NCBI GenBank assembly: GCA_009829735.1
Contig: CM020619.1
Coordinates: 14,251,777-14,315,776, forward strand
Source of the DNA: Pyropia yezoensis
Taxonomy: Eukaryota > Rhodophyta > Bangiophyceae > Bangiales > Bangiaceae
Length of the DNA stretch: 64,000 nt
Reading direction: 5' to 3'
Part shown: positions 43,424 through 54,375 of the stretch, piece after piece
Numbering within the stretch: position 1 is the stretch's first letter
Layout of the letters: every line of letters starts with the position of its first letter
Program-made: the position numbers and the translations under genes
The notes under the pieces: model-generated
The model's input: only the letters and a program-made list of their open reading frames with translations
The model's database searches: none
Told to the model about the DNA's origin: nothing

Positions 43424-43534
43424 CTACACGGCTTCTCCCCTACTTCCCCGTTCCCTCCCCCCAAGCGACGCCGCTTCCTCTGCGTCGCCCGGCGTGGGCG
43501 TCGGCGAAAAATTGAAGTAATGAGCCACGCTACT

Positions 43535-43584
<50 letters not shown>

Positions 43585-45511
43585 TGGCGCCATTCCCCCC
43601 CCCCCCGCCCCCCCCCCCAGGGGCGGCGGCGGTGGGGGTGAGCCCTGGCCAACCAGCGCTCTCCTGGCTCGCCGCGGCGAGCAGGTCGAGACCGTCAGTA
43701 CTGAGCTGGGAGCTCCCGCCAATCCCAAACGAGTGGGGCAGGGGCAGCAGCGCGGGGACCCCATCTTGGCTGGGCATCGGTGGCACCAGGTCGCTCATAG
43801 GATGAGGGGGGAGGCTGCCGCCCCCACCGCTGCCGGAAGGGGCCCCCGCGAGTGGGGGGGGGAGACCAGGGTACCGCCCGCCGCGGCCACCCACACCAGC
43901 GCCGCCACCGCCGCCGCCGCCGCCGCCTCCACCGTCGCCGCCGCCGCCGCCATCGTCGCCGCCGTCGGCGCCAACGCTGCCGTCTGGGGGAGTAGTCCGG
44001 CACAGGACGGCGGCGCCAGCCCAGGCGGCCTGTGCTTCAGCAGCGGCAGCGGCGGCTGCCGCCGCGTCCGCGGCGGTGACCGCATCGGCGGGGGGGGCGG
44101 CCGGTTGGGCAACGGTGGCGCCGTGGCAGGGGGCGTACGAGGAGGATGCGGGCGCGACTGCGGCGGCGGCAGCGGAAGACGCGGCGGCCGCCGCGTCCGC
44201 CGCCACCGGGGGGAGCCGATCCGTCCACGGTCCGGCTGCCTCCCGGTCGGCTGCCGTGGCGCCCGCTCCCCCGCCAAGGACCTCAGCAGCGGCTTGCAAG
44301 GCCAAAGCCTCGCGGCCGGTGGCCGGCCACCGGCCGCCACTGCCGCTCTCGCCCCCGCCGCCGTCGCCACCGCCGGCGCCTGCGCCGCCGCCGCGGGCGC
44401 CGACGACACTGCCGCCGGCGCCAGCGCCACTGCCGGCCCCGCCGCCGCGGATGTCGGCAGCCGCCCGCACAGGTGCCGGGGGCGCCCAGGCGGGCATCCC
44501 CGGCGCGCCCCCCCTCCCCGCCACCGAAAGGGCCGACGCCACAGCCCCCGCTGGCGCTCCTCTTGCCTTCCCCACGGCGGCGCCCCCCCCCCCAACTCCC
44601 AACCCCCCGCCTCCCATTAGGCCACGAACCTTGGCACCAATCTTGCTGCCCCGGGGGAAAAACGTCCGCGCCGTCGCCTTGGGCTCCCGCACCTCACCGC
44701 CGCTGCTGCCACCCCCGCCGACCAATGGCAAAGGGGGTGCCCCGACGGGCGGCGGCCGCGTGCCCGCAACCCCCCCCGACGGGGTCACAGACAAGCGGGA
44801 AGCTGCTGCCCCTGGCCCCGGCCGGCCTGTCGCCGCGCCCGTCCAAGACGGCGGTGGCGCCGACGCCGCCGGCGAAGGCGACCGCGTCACCGACGTAGAG
44901 GCCGAGGCCCGGGCGGCTGTGGCGGCGGCGGTGGTGGCGCAGGCGGCGGCGGCAGCGGCAGAGGCGGCAGCGGCAGCAGCGGCCGGGACTACAGGCGGTG
45001 GCGGGGCGGGAAGCGGGGCGGGCGCAACGGCGGCGGCGGCGGGCGCCACGTCGACCCGCCGGCGTTTGACGGCCAGCACGGTCTGAGGCTTGGACCGCCG
45101 CCGCGGGCGGGGCGTGGTCGTGCCGCCGCGGCCCGTGTGGAGGCTCAATGCCGACAGGACGGCGGCCCCCGTCCGCACCGGGGTCGCAGCGGGGGAGGAG
45201 CGGGGGGGGGAGGCGACGGCGGCGGTAGCGGCAGTGGCGGCAGCGGCCATGGTGGAGCCGGTACGGCCGGCGGGGGACGCGGCGGCTCCTACCCGCGCCG
45301 CCGACAGAGGGGACGCAGGCGCAGAGGCCGTTGGCCGCAGCCGCGCGGAAGCACCTACTGGGGACGCGGCGGCAGGGGCGGTAGCAGCGGCGGTAGCGGC
45401 TGTTGCTGCCGACGGCCGTCGCCGGCGCACGACCGCCGGTGCCCGCGCGCCGGTGCCGCCAACCACCGAGATGCGGCGCGCCGATGGCGGCCGGGGGGTG
45501 GTGCTGCCCAT
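43424..45511 (-). CDS. Basic low-complexity protein, unknown, probably nuclear
   Basis: I do not recognise a family. ATG 45511 is the only in-frame ATG near the start and gives 695 residues (MGSTTPRPPSARRISVVGG). The protein is rich in Ala, Gly and Pro. Candidate nuclear-localisation clusters are VVRRRRP near residue 30 and RPRRRSKPQTVLAVKRRRVD near residue 140. Ordered-looking stretches are TARTFFPRGSKIGAKVRG, REALALQAAAEVLGG, LPHSFGIGGSSQLSTDGLDL and the C-terminal SSVAHYFNFSPTPTPGD. A polyglycine run near the C terminus is coded by about 16 GCC units at 43535-43582. There is no intron. The composition suits a chromatin or transcription regulator, but that is inference only. Confidence 0.5.
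43535..43582 (-). repeat. GCC trinucleotide repeat (polyGly on -)
   Basis: About sixteen uninterrupted GCC units on +, coding glycine on the minus strand inside the low-complexity gene. Confidence 0.9.
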
Positions 45512-45927
45512 CAGGATGAGATGAGCAGGCACGGGGACACCAAGGGGGGGGGGGGTGGGGGTGGCAGCACCGGCGGCGGGTGGGGCGGGCGACCACCCAA
45601 GCGGGGGGGAAAAGAAAATGGGGAGGGGGGGGCGGGGGGGACGTGCCGTGGGTGGATGCACGCACGCCTCGGCTGCGTGGGGCGACGGCGCCGGCCGAGT
45701 GTGGGGAGGGGGCGGCTGTGTGGCACAGGTCGCCGACGCTCGCTCCTCCCTTTGCGTGGCGCGTGTCGGGGATGTGCACCTGTTTGGACGGACACGAGGG
45801 CGACACGAGGGCCTCCTCTCCCTTGTGAGGGCCAAGCCAAAGAACAACGTAGCGCCTGACCCCAAATATTGCTAATTTCCGAATTCTGCCCTGGTGGACC
45901 GAGACTGAGGCCGTATCTAGGGCCCAT
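45512..45927. other. Upstream flank of the low-complexity gene
   Basis: A G-rich stretch (45545-45660), then mixed sequence. No repeat or RNA gene is seen. Confidence 0.45.
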
Positions 45928-46138
45928 GTACAGTTTGTATCCAGTTGTATGACCCCCTTGCGGACATTGTAGCCCACCCCCACTTTTCCCCCTTTTTAAC
46001 ACTTCCACCAATGAGGTGCCTTCTTGGAACGAGTCGGGCTCTCAGAGAGCGTCCTGCTCCCTCGTGCGAGGGAAATCTCCCAGTTATATGACCCCCTGTC
46101 ATATAACTGGGGCGCATATAACCGGATACAGACTGTAC
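45928..46138. mobile_element. 211-bp MITE with about 30-bp inverted ends
   Basis: The left end GTACAGTTTGTATCCAGTTG matches, inverted, the right end that reads GTACAGTCTGTATCCGGTTA on the other strand; the match continues for about 30 bp with a few changes. CAT flanks both sides (45925-45927 and 46139-46141), a possible 3-bp target duplication. A nested palindrome, GTTATATGAC/GTCATATAAC, lies at 46083-46107. There is no coding capacity. The size and ends fit a non-autonomous DNA transposon; the superfamily cannot be fixed from one copy. Confidence 0.7.
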
Positions 46139-46217
46139 CATACACGACCAACGATGCCGGATAGTTCTAGTAACCCAAGTACCTCATTGGGTATTCTAGT
46201 CGGGCCTCGCCCACCAC

Positions 46218-46274
46218 GGGCGGCTGCTGGCCTGTCGTTAGTGACTACCTCTAACGACAGGCCAGGAGCCGCCC
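46218..46274. repeat. Near-perfect 24-bp hairpin
   Basis: Arms 46218-46241 and 46251-46274 (GGGCGGCTGCTGGCCTGTCG...) pair over 24 bases with two mismatches around a 9-base loop. It could be a small inverted-repeat element, a structured RNA or a processing site. No adjacent coding sequence explains it. Confidence 0.75.
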
Positions 46275-46793
46275 ATCTCTCGCCAATGGATTGCGGTGCT
46301 TAGCACGCACCGGCGCGGGTGCCACGTCGGTTGAGAATTTTGTTACGTGTCGACGGCTTTGTCAAGCCGGTTTGTTGCCTTTTGCAACTGTAGAGATGCA
46401 GTTGAAGGCCTTAAGCCTCCGATGTTGTAATTGCCTGAGCAACTCGGGAGGCATCACACAATTGTATACACACCTGACCCCTACTCTGTCGCCACCAAGT
46501 CGACCATTGTCCCCTACTGTTCCCTACTCTGTCGCCACCGACGTGACCCCTGACGCCCACCGAATCGGCGCTGCCACCCCCTCTGCCGCCGAGGCCACTG
46601 GCTAGCCGCCGCAGGCCGCCGCTGCCGCCACCGCCGCTGCCGGCTGGCGACGGGCCCCCGGCCGCTGCCGCCCCCGGCTGGCAGCCGCCCCTCCGCCGCG
46701 ACCGCTCCCGGCCGGCCGCCGCCAGCACTGCAGCCACCTGGCCAGGGCCCCCCAGATGCTGCCCGCCCGCTTGCCGCCGCCGCCGCCGCCGCT

Positions 46794-46824
<31 letters not shown>

Positions 46825-47842
46825 CCGCCGGCTCTTGGCTGCTAGCGGCCGCAGCGGCGGCGCGGCCATCGGCGCGGCCGCCGCCGCCGGCTGCTCCCTG
46901 TCCACCCTCCACCACAAACGCCGCCGCCGGCTGGCCGTCGGCTGGCTGCAGCCAGCCCGTCGCCGCCGCGGCCACCGCCGCCAGCCCCGCCAGCTGGCCG
47001 CTCCCCGCCTACCGCTATTGCCGCCGCCGCTGCCGCCGTCGCCGCTGCCGCCGCTACTGCAGCAGCCGCCGCCGCCGCCGCCACCCCCTACTACATTTAT
47101 TTGTGCGTCCGCGAGCGCCGCTGTCGCCCCGCCGGCGGCGTCGAGGCCCCCACCTCCTGCCGGTGGCGGACACCGGCGCTCAGGCCCTGGCCCCGTCGCA
47201 CCCTGTAGCGCAGGCCCCTCGGCAGCGGCGGGGGTGGCAATCGACCTCCGCCGCGGACGCGCGGTTGAAGGGGCGGAGGGAGCGCCGTCGACGCTTTCGG
47301 CAGCCCTCTTCCCCTCCTTCCGTTTGGCTTCATTGCGTGCAGTAGGGGGGGCAGGTTGCTGGACAGCCGCGACCCTCTCCGCCGCACCCTGCGCCTCCGC
47401 TCCCCTCAATGACTCGCCCATTTTTATATTGCAAGAGACCTTTCCACCTCCCCGCAAGATCTCTTCTCTCGCGCCGTTCTTCCCCGCGCGCATGAGAGAC
47501 CTGCGCACGGACGCCTCGCCACGCAGCCACTCTCAAACCCCATTCAGTTCAAGGTGGTGCCATCTCCTGACCCCCCCGGCGGTCCCTCTCCACCATAATA
47601 CATCGCCATCAATAGTGCCATCAATAGTGCAGCTTCTGGAAGTCCGACGACCGCAGTCATGCGAGAGGACGCCGTTCGCTCCACTGCCTCCTTCCTGGGC
47701 GAGCAAGAACATTCAAAACGTTAAAACTTTTCATGTAGCCCGCAAAGCGCAAATCAAAAATCAAAAGCATCCCTAATCAAAACAAAAAGCTCGTGTGTGC
47801 ATGGTACCTGAGCCTATCTAGACGGCAGACAAAAAAGGTGTC
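46275..47842. other. GC-repeat tract between small elements and the retroelement
   Basis: From about 46560 to 47100 it is a degenerate GCC/CCG trinucleotide tract with no preferred frame. From 47100 to 47560 it is GC-rich, and from 47560 to 47842 AT-richer 3' flank of the retroelement. No terminal repeat of the retroelement was recognised here. Confidence 0.45.
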
Positions 47843-50800
47843 TCAGACACCGTCACTTTCGATGGTAAACCGTCGCCCATCCGTACAAAGGACTTGGTAT
47901 GGCCCCTTCGTTTGTAACACCAACTTACCCCCAGTTGGGGTATGTGAGTGTGCCAGCACCCAGTCACCCTGCTCGGGGACGTGCTTGGCATTACGGACCT
48001 TCTTGTCAAAAATGCTTTTGTAGCGCTTTTGCGCTTTGCCCATCTCAGCCCTGACTTTAGGGATGAGTTTCTCGAGCCTAGCGGCGAACTCCACCTTACT
48101 CTCAGTGGGAGTAGGTGTACTGCCATCGGCCTCCCTAGTTGGGAGCGGCCGCCGTACGGCAATAGACCGCACGCGACGTGGGGTCAAAAAGGCGAGGGGT
48201 ACCTCCCCGGTAGATGAGTGAACCTGCGAATTGTAGGCGGTTGTGAGAATAGAAATGTATTGGTCCCACGTTTTCACGTGTTCGCTCACATAGTGGCGCA
48301 GCTGTCGAACAATAGTTTTGTTGAAGCGCTCCACCTGCCCATTAGTTTGTGGGTGGTAGGGGGTGGCGTAGTTTGCCTGAATCCCCAACATATCCAGCAC
48401 TCCCTGAAACAGTACGGACGCAAACTGCGGTCCGTTGCCCGACAATGTACTGTCCGGGATGCCATAAGCGGCAACCCAGTGATCTAGGAAGGCAAACACG
48501 ACCGACATGGCCGTGATCTCTGCCAGAGGGATCGCTCGCGTAAGTTTCGTGAAGCGATTGCAGATGACCAGGAGGTACTGGTTGCCATCCTCTGTCACTG
48601 GCAGGGGCCCAAGGATGTCCATTGCCAACGCGGCAAAGGGCTCCTTAGCCGGGAACAGCAGCATAGCCGTGGCAGGCCGCCATTCCATCAGACGGTTCTG
48701 TGCACAACTGGAGCAGGCAGCCACCCAACTGTAGATGTCCACCACCACGGATGGCCAGTAGTACCTGGTCCTCAGGGTCTGGTATAGTTTACTAGACCCC
48801 AGGTGTCCACCCGTGGGAGCGTTGTGCTCCCTCTCAAGGATACTGTCCTTGAGGGATGCGGGGACGACAAGTTGTTCGGTGCCCTGGAATACCCCCCTCC
48901 TCAAGAGGAGGCCATCGTCTCCGACGAAGAACCGCGTCTCCGCCACCGTATCTAGCGTATCCCTCTGTGACTTGCAGAAGGAGTCTTCGGCTTGGGCCTT
49001 CACCACCTCGTCCATGGACAGGGGCAAGTACTTCTTGTTCCCTGGCGCCTCAGGGTTCAACGCCTGACCCGAACGCGTGAGTACCCCCCCGATGGGGATG
49101 TCATCATCGACTGAGTTAGTGTCCAGCCCCTCGGTAGGTACCCGAGAGAGACCGTCGGCTAGGGCATGTTGCCTGCCGGGACGGTACTCAATATCAAAGT
49201 TGAAGGGTGCCAGTCGCACCCTCCTGTTGAGGCGGGTGTTGGTGCAATCCGTCTTGAAGATGAACTGCAACGCTCGGTGGTCACAGCGGATGAGGAACTT
49301 CTCACCCTCTAGGTAGTGACGAAGTGACATCACCGCTCACACCACTGCGAGTCCTTCCAACTCGGTGACTCCATAGTTTTTCTCTGCCGAGTTCAGCCCC
49401 TTGCTGAAGTATCCTACCGGCAAGTACTCCTTGTCCGGCTGCTGCTGAAGCAACACACAACCAAGTTGGTCGTGGCTAGCATCCACGTCTAAGATGTAAT
49501 GGCCTCCCATCCTAGGAATAGCCAAAATAGGGAGCTTCAGCAATAGATCCCGAAGAGTCTCAAAGGATTCCTGCTCCACCCGACTTGGGGGAGGCAGGTT
49601 CTTCGGTAGCGTCGAGCTAACTAGCTCATTCAGCGGCTTCGCCACCCTGGCGAAGCCCTCGGTGAAAAGTCGGTATACGTGACGCATCCCGAGGAAGCTC
49701 CTCATCTGGGTTTGAGTCCGGGGGTACTGAGCCTTACGGATGGCTCTCAAGTTCTTCTCATTGACACTGAGGCGCCTCGGACGGACAACATGTCCCAAGT
49801 ATTCCACCTCTTGAGTGAAGAGGTGGCACTTGCTCGCCTTCAGGGACACACCGGCGTCAGCAAGTAGCTTGAACACCTGACCAAGATGGCCGATGTGCTC
49901 CTCCGGACCTCGGGAGAACACAATGATATCGTCTAGGTACACAAGACAGATCTGCCACCGTACTCCGGCCAGAATCATGTCCATGGCGCGCTGGAAAGTT
50001 GCCGGCGCGTTGCACAGTCCAAACGGTAGTCGTTTGCACTGGTAGGTACCATAGTGACAGGTAAAGGTAGTTTTATGCCTGTCTTCCGGAGCAATGGGAA
50101 TTTGCCAATACCCCGCGTTACAGTCTAGGCTAGAGAACACGTTTGCTTCCCCCAGTGAGTCCAGACAGTCGTCCATCCTAGGTAGGGGATAACTATCCTT
50201 CACCGTGCTCTCGTTGAGCTTACGGTAGTCGATATAGAACCGTGGGGTCCCATCAACTTTGGGGACGATGACCACCGGACTCGCCCACTCGGCGTTACTG
50301 GCCTCAATCACATCGAGGGCCTCCATGCGAGCGACTTGCTCTTTGACGAGGGCCCTTGAACGGGGCCCTCCCCTGTACGGTTGTTGACGTATAGGGGGTG
50401 CACCAGGTTTCAACTCGATCCGGTGTTCGGTGGCTCTCATGAGTCCCAATTGACCATCCCACAATTTGTGATATTGGTCCAAGAGGCGTTCAACTCGAAC
50501 CCTCAACCGGGGTGGAACATTCTCCATGTCCACATGGGGTCAAGGAGAGGCGGCCGGCCTGGCTTGGTGCTTCTCCTCTTCTGACTTCGGGTCGCTACTC
50601 GCGCCCGCGCTGAGGGTGACCGCTACTACTGGTCCCTCATGTTGGTCGATATAGCCGAACTTGGCTCCCGACTTGAAGTACTTGGGGGTGGAACTGAGGT
50701 TCATCACCCGGACCTTCCACGGGACTCCGGCTTTGGAGTCCATCGGGCCAAGGGCAACATGCACTTGGTGCTTACGAGCAAGGGGGGGGTTAGGGTGCAC

Positions 50801-51501
50801 CAACCCGTTCCCCAAGTAATCAGTTACAACGTCCACATGTGCCACCGAGTCGGGAGGCAACGAAACTCTATGAGCTAAACGCAAGGTAGCGGTAAACCCC
50901 TCCCTCACAGAACAGACAGGCTTCGACTGTGAGACTGTCACAGGAGCCACAGACTTTCCCTTACCAAGGATGGGGATGGTCTCCCCATTCATCAACTTGA
51001 CCCAAGACTCCGGGCCACAAATCAGAGGCACTTGTGTTACAACAAAAGGGGTACCCAGAAGCAGGGGTACCTATGGATTCGCAACTACTCCATAGGTCAC
51101 GTCGACCCCATGGGACCCCAACCTAGTTGGTAGGGTTACGGCACCAACAATGGGAAGTACCCCACCATTGATGTCGATCATATGGTCGGTCTTGGACCTC
51201 CAACGTTGGAGCTTTACCTGCTTGGGTATCAGCGACTTGCGTATCAAAGAGGCTCATGAAACGGTATCAAGTACGATACGGGCACAACAGGCACGGCCTG
51301 GGGCTAGTTGCACCCGGCCAGCCACATGGAAGTTCTCACCCGTCAGCACCGCGATGACCCGACGTGGGTTTACGTTCTTGGGGAGTCCTACCCGTGGGCG
51401 GGCTCCCTTAGGTCGGCGCAGTATCCGATAGGGTTGGTTCGTCCTCTTGGCCCACTTGGCCGAGGCTGCCGTTGTGAGCTTAGAACGGCCAGCTCCAACG
51501 G
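47843..51501 (-). pseudogene. pol: pol part of the Ty3/gypsy element
   Basis: A fossil polyprotein region. The protease region lies near the right end, RT at about 50350-49750, RNase H at about 49520-49200 and integrase at about 48850-47950. The reading is broken in about two or three places. Domain order and motifs place it in Ty3/gypsy rather than Ty1/copia, where integrase precedes RT. Confidence 0.85.
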
Positions 51502-53418
51502 TCATTCGCTTCCCGCCGACTTGGCGTCGGAGTCCGAGGGCAAAGGGGAAGACGACGAGTCCGAGGACGACGTGTCCGCCTCCTCCGCCGAAGGTGTGGC
51601 CACCGCCACTACCGGTCGAGTTCCACCCTCGCGGCGTGAACGTACTTCGCCCGTATCCGACTTCTTACTCGCATTCTTAACGAGTTGTTGAATGCGTTTA
51701 CTCAACATAGGGCAATCATATGCCCAGTGTCCATCGGCGTTGCGGTTCCAGCACCGATGGTCAGTTCCCGGAGGAGTCTTCCCGACTTGGGAAGTAGATG
51801 AGGTACCCTGGGAAGTTCCCACGGCAGCTACTACCTTATCCTTGCGGATTCGGCGTGCCTCCTCTCGCTTCTTGGCCAACTCGGCCTGACGCTCCTGGCG
51901 TTGCTCCTCCCTCAACTTGCGGTAGGCCTCACCTCTGCGGTAGGCGAACCTGGCCAATTCGGCTAGCGTCGCCCGAGCAGTATTATGCTCCCGGGTCTCC
52001 ATACAGACTGACCAATGGAGTCCCTCCACAAAACGACTCTTCACCACAGCTTGTGGATGAAGAAAGCCACAAAGATTATTGAGCTTACGGACTCGCTCTG
52101 CAGAGGACAACGCGTCCTCAGTATCTTCCTGATGAGCTTGCGTAAACTTTTCGACTTGAGAAGCCAACGCGGCTTCATCCACCGTAGCTCTCAACAACCA
52201 GTTGACGAGCTCCAAGTAGGACGTCACCTCACCAGCGCCTCCACTTGAGGAACTGGGCATGACGGGCATGAGCTCTGTCCGTAGGTCGCCCTTGGTAAAC
52301 TCCTGTAGCATGTAGAAAGCCATGCCTCCACTTATGGCATTGTCGTCACAGGCTTTTGTGAAACGACGTAGAAACTCAAAGACACGGAGGGGGGGAGTTC
52401 CATCCCACTCCGCTTTGTGCCCAAAAGCGTGAAGTGTATTCTTCTTGGCACGGCCCATAGCTCGGGCCTGAATAGGACCATACGCCACCGACTTGTTGTG
52501 GAGGGCGTAGGTCTCACAGTCAAAGATCCTCTGATAGACCGGGTTGGCTACCTGGATCTTGGGCAGCACCTCAAGTTGAGGAAAAAGCCGCTGAGGCAAC
52601 GGGGTGAGTTGATCCGCAGTGCCTGCCGTCTGCCGCGGCGAGCTTGGCGTAGCCACTGGCGTCTCCGAGAGGAACTCCCCCTTAAAGGGCGTGCGCCCCA
52701 CCGAGAATGGTCTGGCTCCCTCGTTGGGAGTCACAGGGGTCGCCCCCGGTTCGGGGCGCCCCGACACAGGCGGAGGGGGAAGTGTCCCCTGCGTCTGCGG
52801 GCTCGAAAGCCCCAATCCGGTCTGGACATTGAGACCATCTCGAAAATTCGCCACAATCTGATTCAGAATGGTATTCTTCATCGTGACCACCAGTTCTGGC
52901 AAAGTCTGCCGCAACACATTGGTCGCCTCCCGACGAACAGTTTCCGCGAGGAGTGGGTTACCGACTCCAGTTGAGTCTCGGTCCGCCTCCGGGAGTCCAC
53001 CTGAGGAGTAACCACGATCCCCAGAGGTCTCAACCGGGGGCATGGGCGCGAGCCCATCGCCGACCAACGGAGGTCCGCCGTCCTCCGAAGGCCTAGTTGG
53101 CGACGGCTCCGAGCCAAAGTTGGTTCCAACCCGAGTGGATCCCTCGGGGACAGTCCTCTCACCTTGGGACGTTCCCGTTGAGTGTACCACACGGTGGCCG
53201 GACTTCGGCCCACCAATATCAAGGGTGTCACCCGAATGAACTCCCGACTGAGTCGGGGCGGCCAGTTGCCCGCCCGTATCTCCAGTCCTGCTGGCTTGAG
53301 GAACCTCTAGTTCCTCTGCGACCCCAGGAACACCCTGTGTCTGACCAGTATTCCAAGGCACTGGAGTACGTGCGTCACCCGTGTACTCCCCAGACGACGG
53401 GGGGTCTGATCCAGCCAT
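51502..53418 (-). CDS. gag: gag part of the Ty3/gypsy element
   Basis: This part carries a long Ser/Thr/Pro-rich N-terminal region, a helical capsid-like core around residues 300-480 (LRVFEFLRRFTKACDDNAIS and following), a charged region, and a zinc-knuckle-like RCWNRNADGHWAYDC near residue 570. In the Ty3/gypsy family gag encodes the particle protein. It is treated here only as a domain map of the fossil. Confidence 0.8.
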   Translation of the reverse strand: MAGSDPPSSGEYTGDARTPVPWNTGQTQGVPGVAEELEVPQASRTGDTGGQLAAPTQSGVHSGDTLDIGGPKSGHRVVHSTGTSQGERTVPEGSTRVGTNFGSEPSPTRPSEDGGPPLVGDGLAPMPPVETSGDRGYSSGGLPEADRDSTGVGNPLLAETVRREATNVLRQTLPELVVTMKNTILNQIVANFRDGLNVQTGLGLSSPQTQGTLPPPPVSGRPEPGATPVTPNEGARPFSVGRTPFKGEFLSETPVATPSSPRQTAGTADQLTPLPQRLFPQLEVLPKIQVANPVYQRIFDCETYALHNKSVAYGPIQARAMGRAKKNTLHAFGHKAEWDGTPPLRVFEFLRRFTKACDDNAISGGMAFYMLQEFTKGDLRTELMPVMPSSSSGGAGEVTSYLELVNWLLRATVDEAALASQVEKFTQAHQEDTEDALSSAERVRKLNNLCGFLHPQAVVKSRFVEGLHWSVCMETREHNTARATLAELARFAYRRGEAYRKLREEQRQERQAELAKKREEARRIRKDKVVAAVGTSQGTSSTSQVGKTPPGTDHRCWNRNADGHWAYDCPMLSKRIQQLVKNASKKSDTGEVRSRREGGTRPVVAVATPSAEEADTSSSDSSSSPLPSDSDAKSAGSE

Positions 53419-54334
53419 GTTGGCTAACGATCCGTAAGACACGGTCCAAGTCCACCGTTCCTCTGAGACAGAGGGCCCCCTACACCCGGGTGCATCCGGA
53501 GGTAAAGTTTACCTCTGTCCCCTGCTGCTCCACCAAATGTGGCAAAAACCACTCGCACACACGGCACCCAAGTTGGGGCGGTGCGCAAGGGCTGCCTCCC
53601 GTGTCGGGGGAACCGGAAGAAGTGCAAGTTGCACACACTCTATCCCTGTTGTGGGGCAAACCCCCCACGACAAAACAAGAAGATGGTGTGTGAACCACCA
53701 GTTTCTTGGTCGGAACGGGGAAGCGAGGCCAAGCCCCGCTGTCCCTCGCCTTGTCCCCCCAGGGTCCCCTCAGAATCTCGCCACTCGGAATCTCCCACCC
53801 CAGCACCTGCCCACCGGGCCACACGAAAATTCAAGACGATAAAAATGCAGAAAACCCTCAAATCCACGTTGGACTTACTACTAAGCTAACTATCCCTTAC
53901 TTAGGGAATATGGACCCAAATGCACGGGGAGAAACGGGTCAGGCTAGCTGCCTGCCGCCCCTTGCATGGCATGTGTTGCCCCCCTCCCTGGGGTCAATAC
54001 CGCCACATGTCTCATGGCTCATTGTATTGGCGAGGGTGAGATCAGGTCATGCAATCGGGCGTGGAGCAGGTGGTAAGGTGGTCGGGGCTGGGGGGTTCAA
54101 CACTCGCAAAAGAGAGCGCTGGTGGGGGTGTGCGCGTGACGGGGACGCCGGGCGAGAAGAATACGGTCACGACGACGATGGAGCCGACGACGGTGGCCGA
54201 CGCCGGGCGTTCTTGTTCAGGCGTCCCCTAGATTGGGAATCGGTTTGCGGGGATCCCTAGAAAGCAGTTGTCGTTGAATTGGTTGGTTTGTGCCCAAAGG
54301 TACTAAGACATATACAACACTAGTGTGTAAACGT
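53419..54334. other. Leader side of the retroelement and flank
   Basis: Sequence upstream of gag. It contains a short palindrome GAGGTAAAGTTTACCTC at about 53509-53525 and, on +, a Cys-rich open stretch (about 53560-53700). Neither a terminal repeat nor a primer-binding site could be assigned. Beyond about 53900 nothing is recognised. Confidence 0.4.
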
Positions 54335-54375
54335 TTTTGTACCAGATCTGTACATGCCAGATCTGTGTACAGCTT
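54335..54375. repeat. GTAC-containing direct and inverted repeats
   Basis: CCAGATCTGT occurs twice in succession, each followed by a GTAC or TGTACAG motif. The right part, TGTACAGCTTGTAT, resembles the end of the MITE at 45928, so this may be a fragment of the same family. Confidence 0.35.

Larger units (their letters stand above)
47843..53418 (-). mobile_element. Ty3/gypsy (Metaviridae) LTR-retrotransposon, broken copy
   Basis: A fossil element read on the minus strand in the order gag, protease, reverse transcriptase, RNase H, integrase, which is the Ty3/gypsy order. Family marks: the gypsy-type RT motifs LPFGLCNAPATFQRAMD and LVYLDDIIVFS, RNase H YILDVDASHDQLG, the HHCC integrase finger, PYHPQTNGQVERFNKTI and a C-terminal GPY/F module. 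The coding part is about 5.6 kb, and pol is interrupted about two or three times, so this copy is dead but not very old. I could not find long terminal repeats or a target duplication on either side by eye. Its base composition is visibly lower in GC than the host genes, which fits a separate origin and recent arrival. Confidence 0.93.

Noticed and set aside
46560-47345. Ala/Pro-rich open frames in the GCC tract before the retroelement
   Set aside because: All frames are equally open because the tract is a degenerate trinucleotide repeat.
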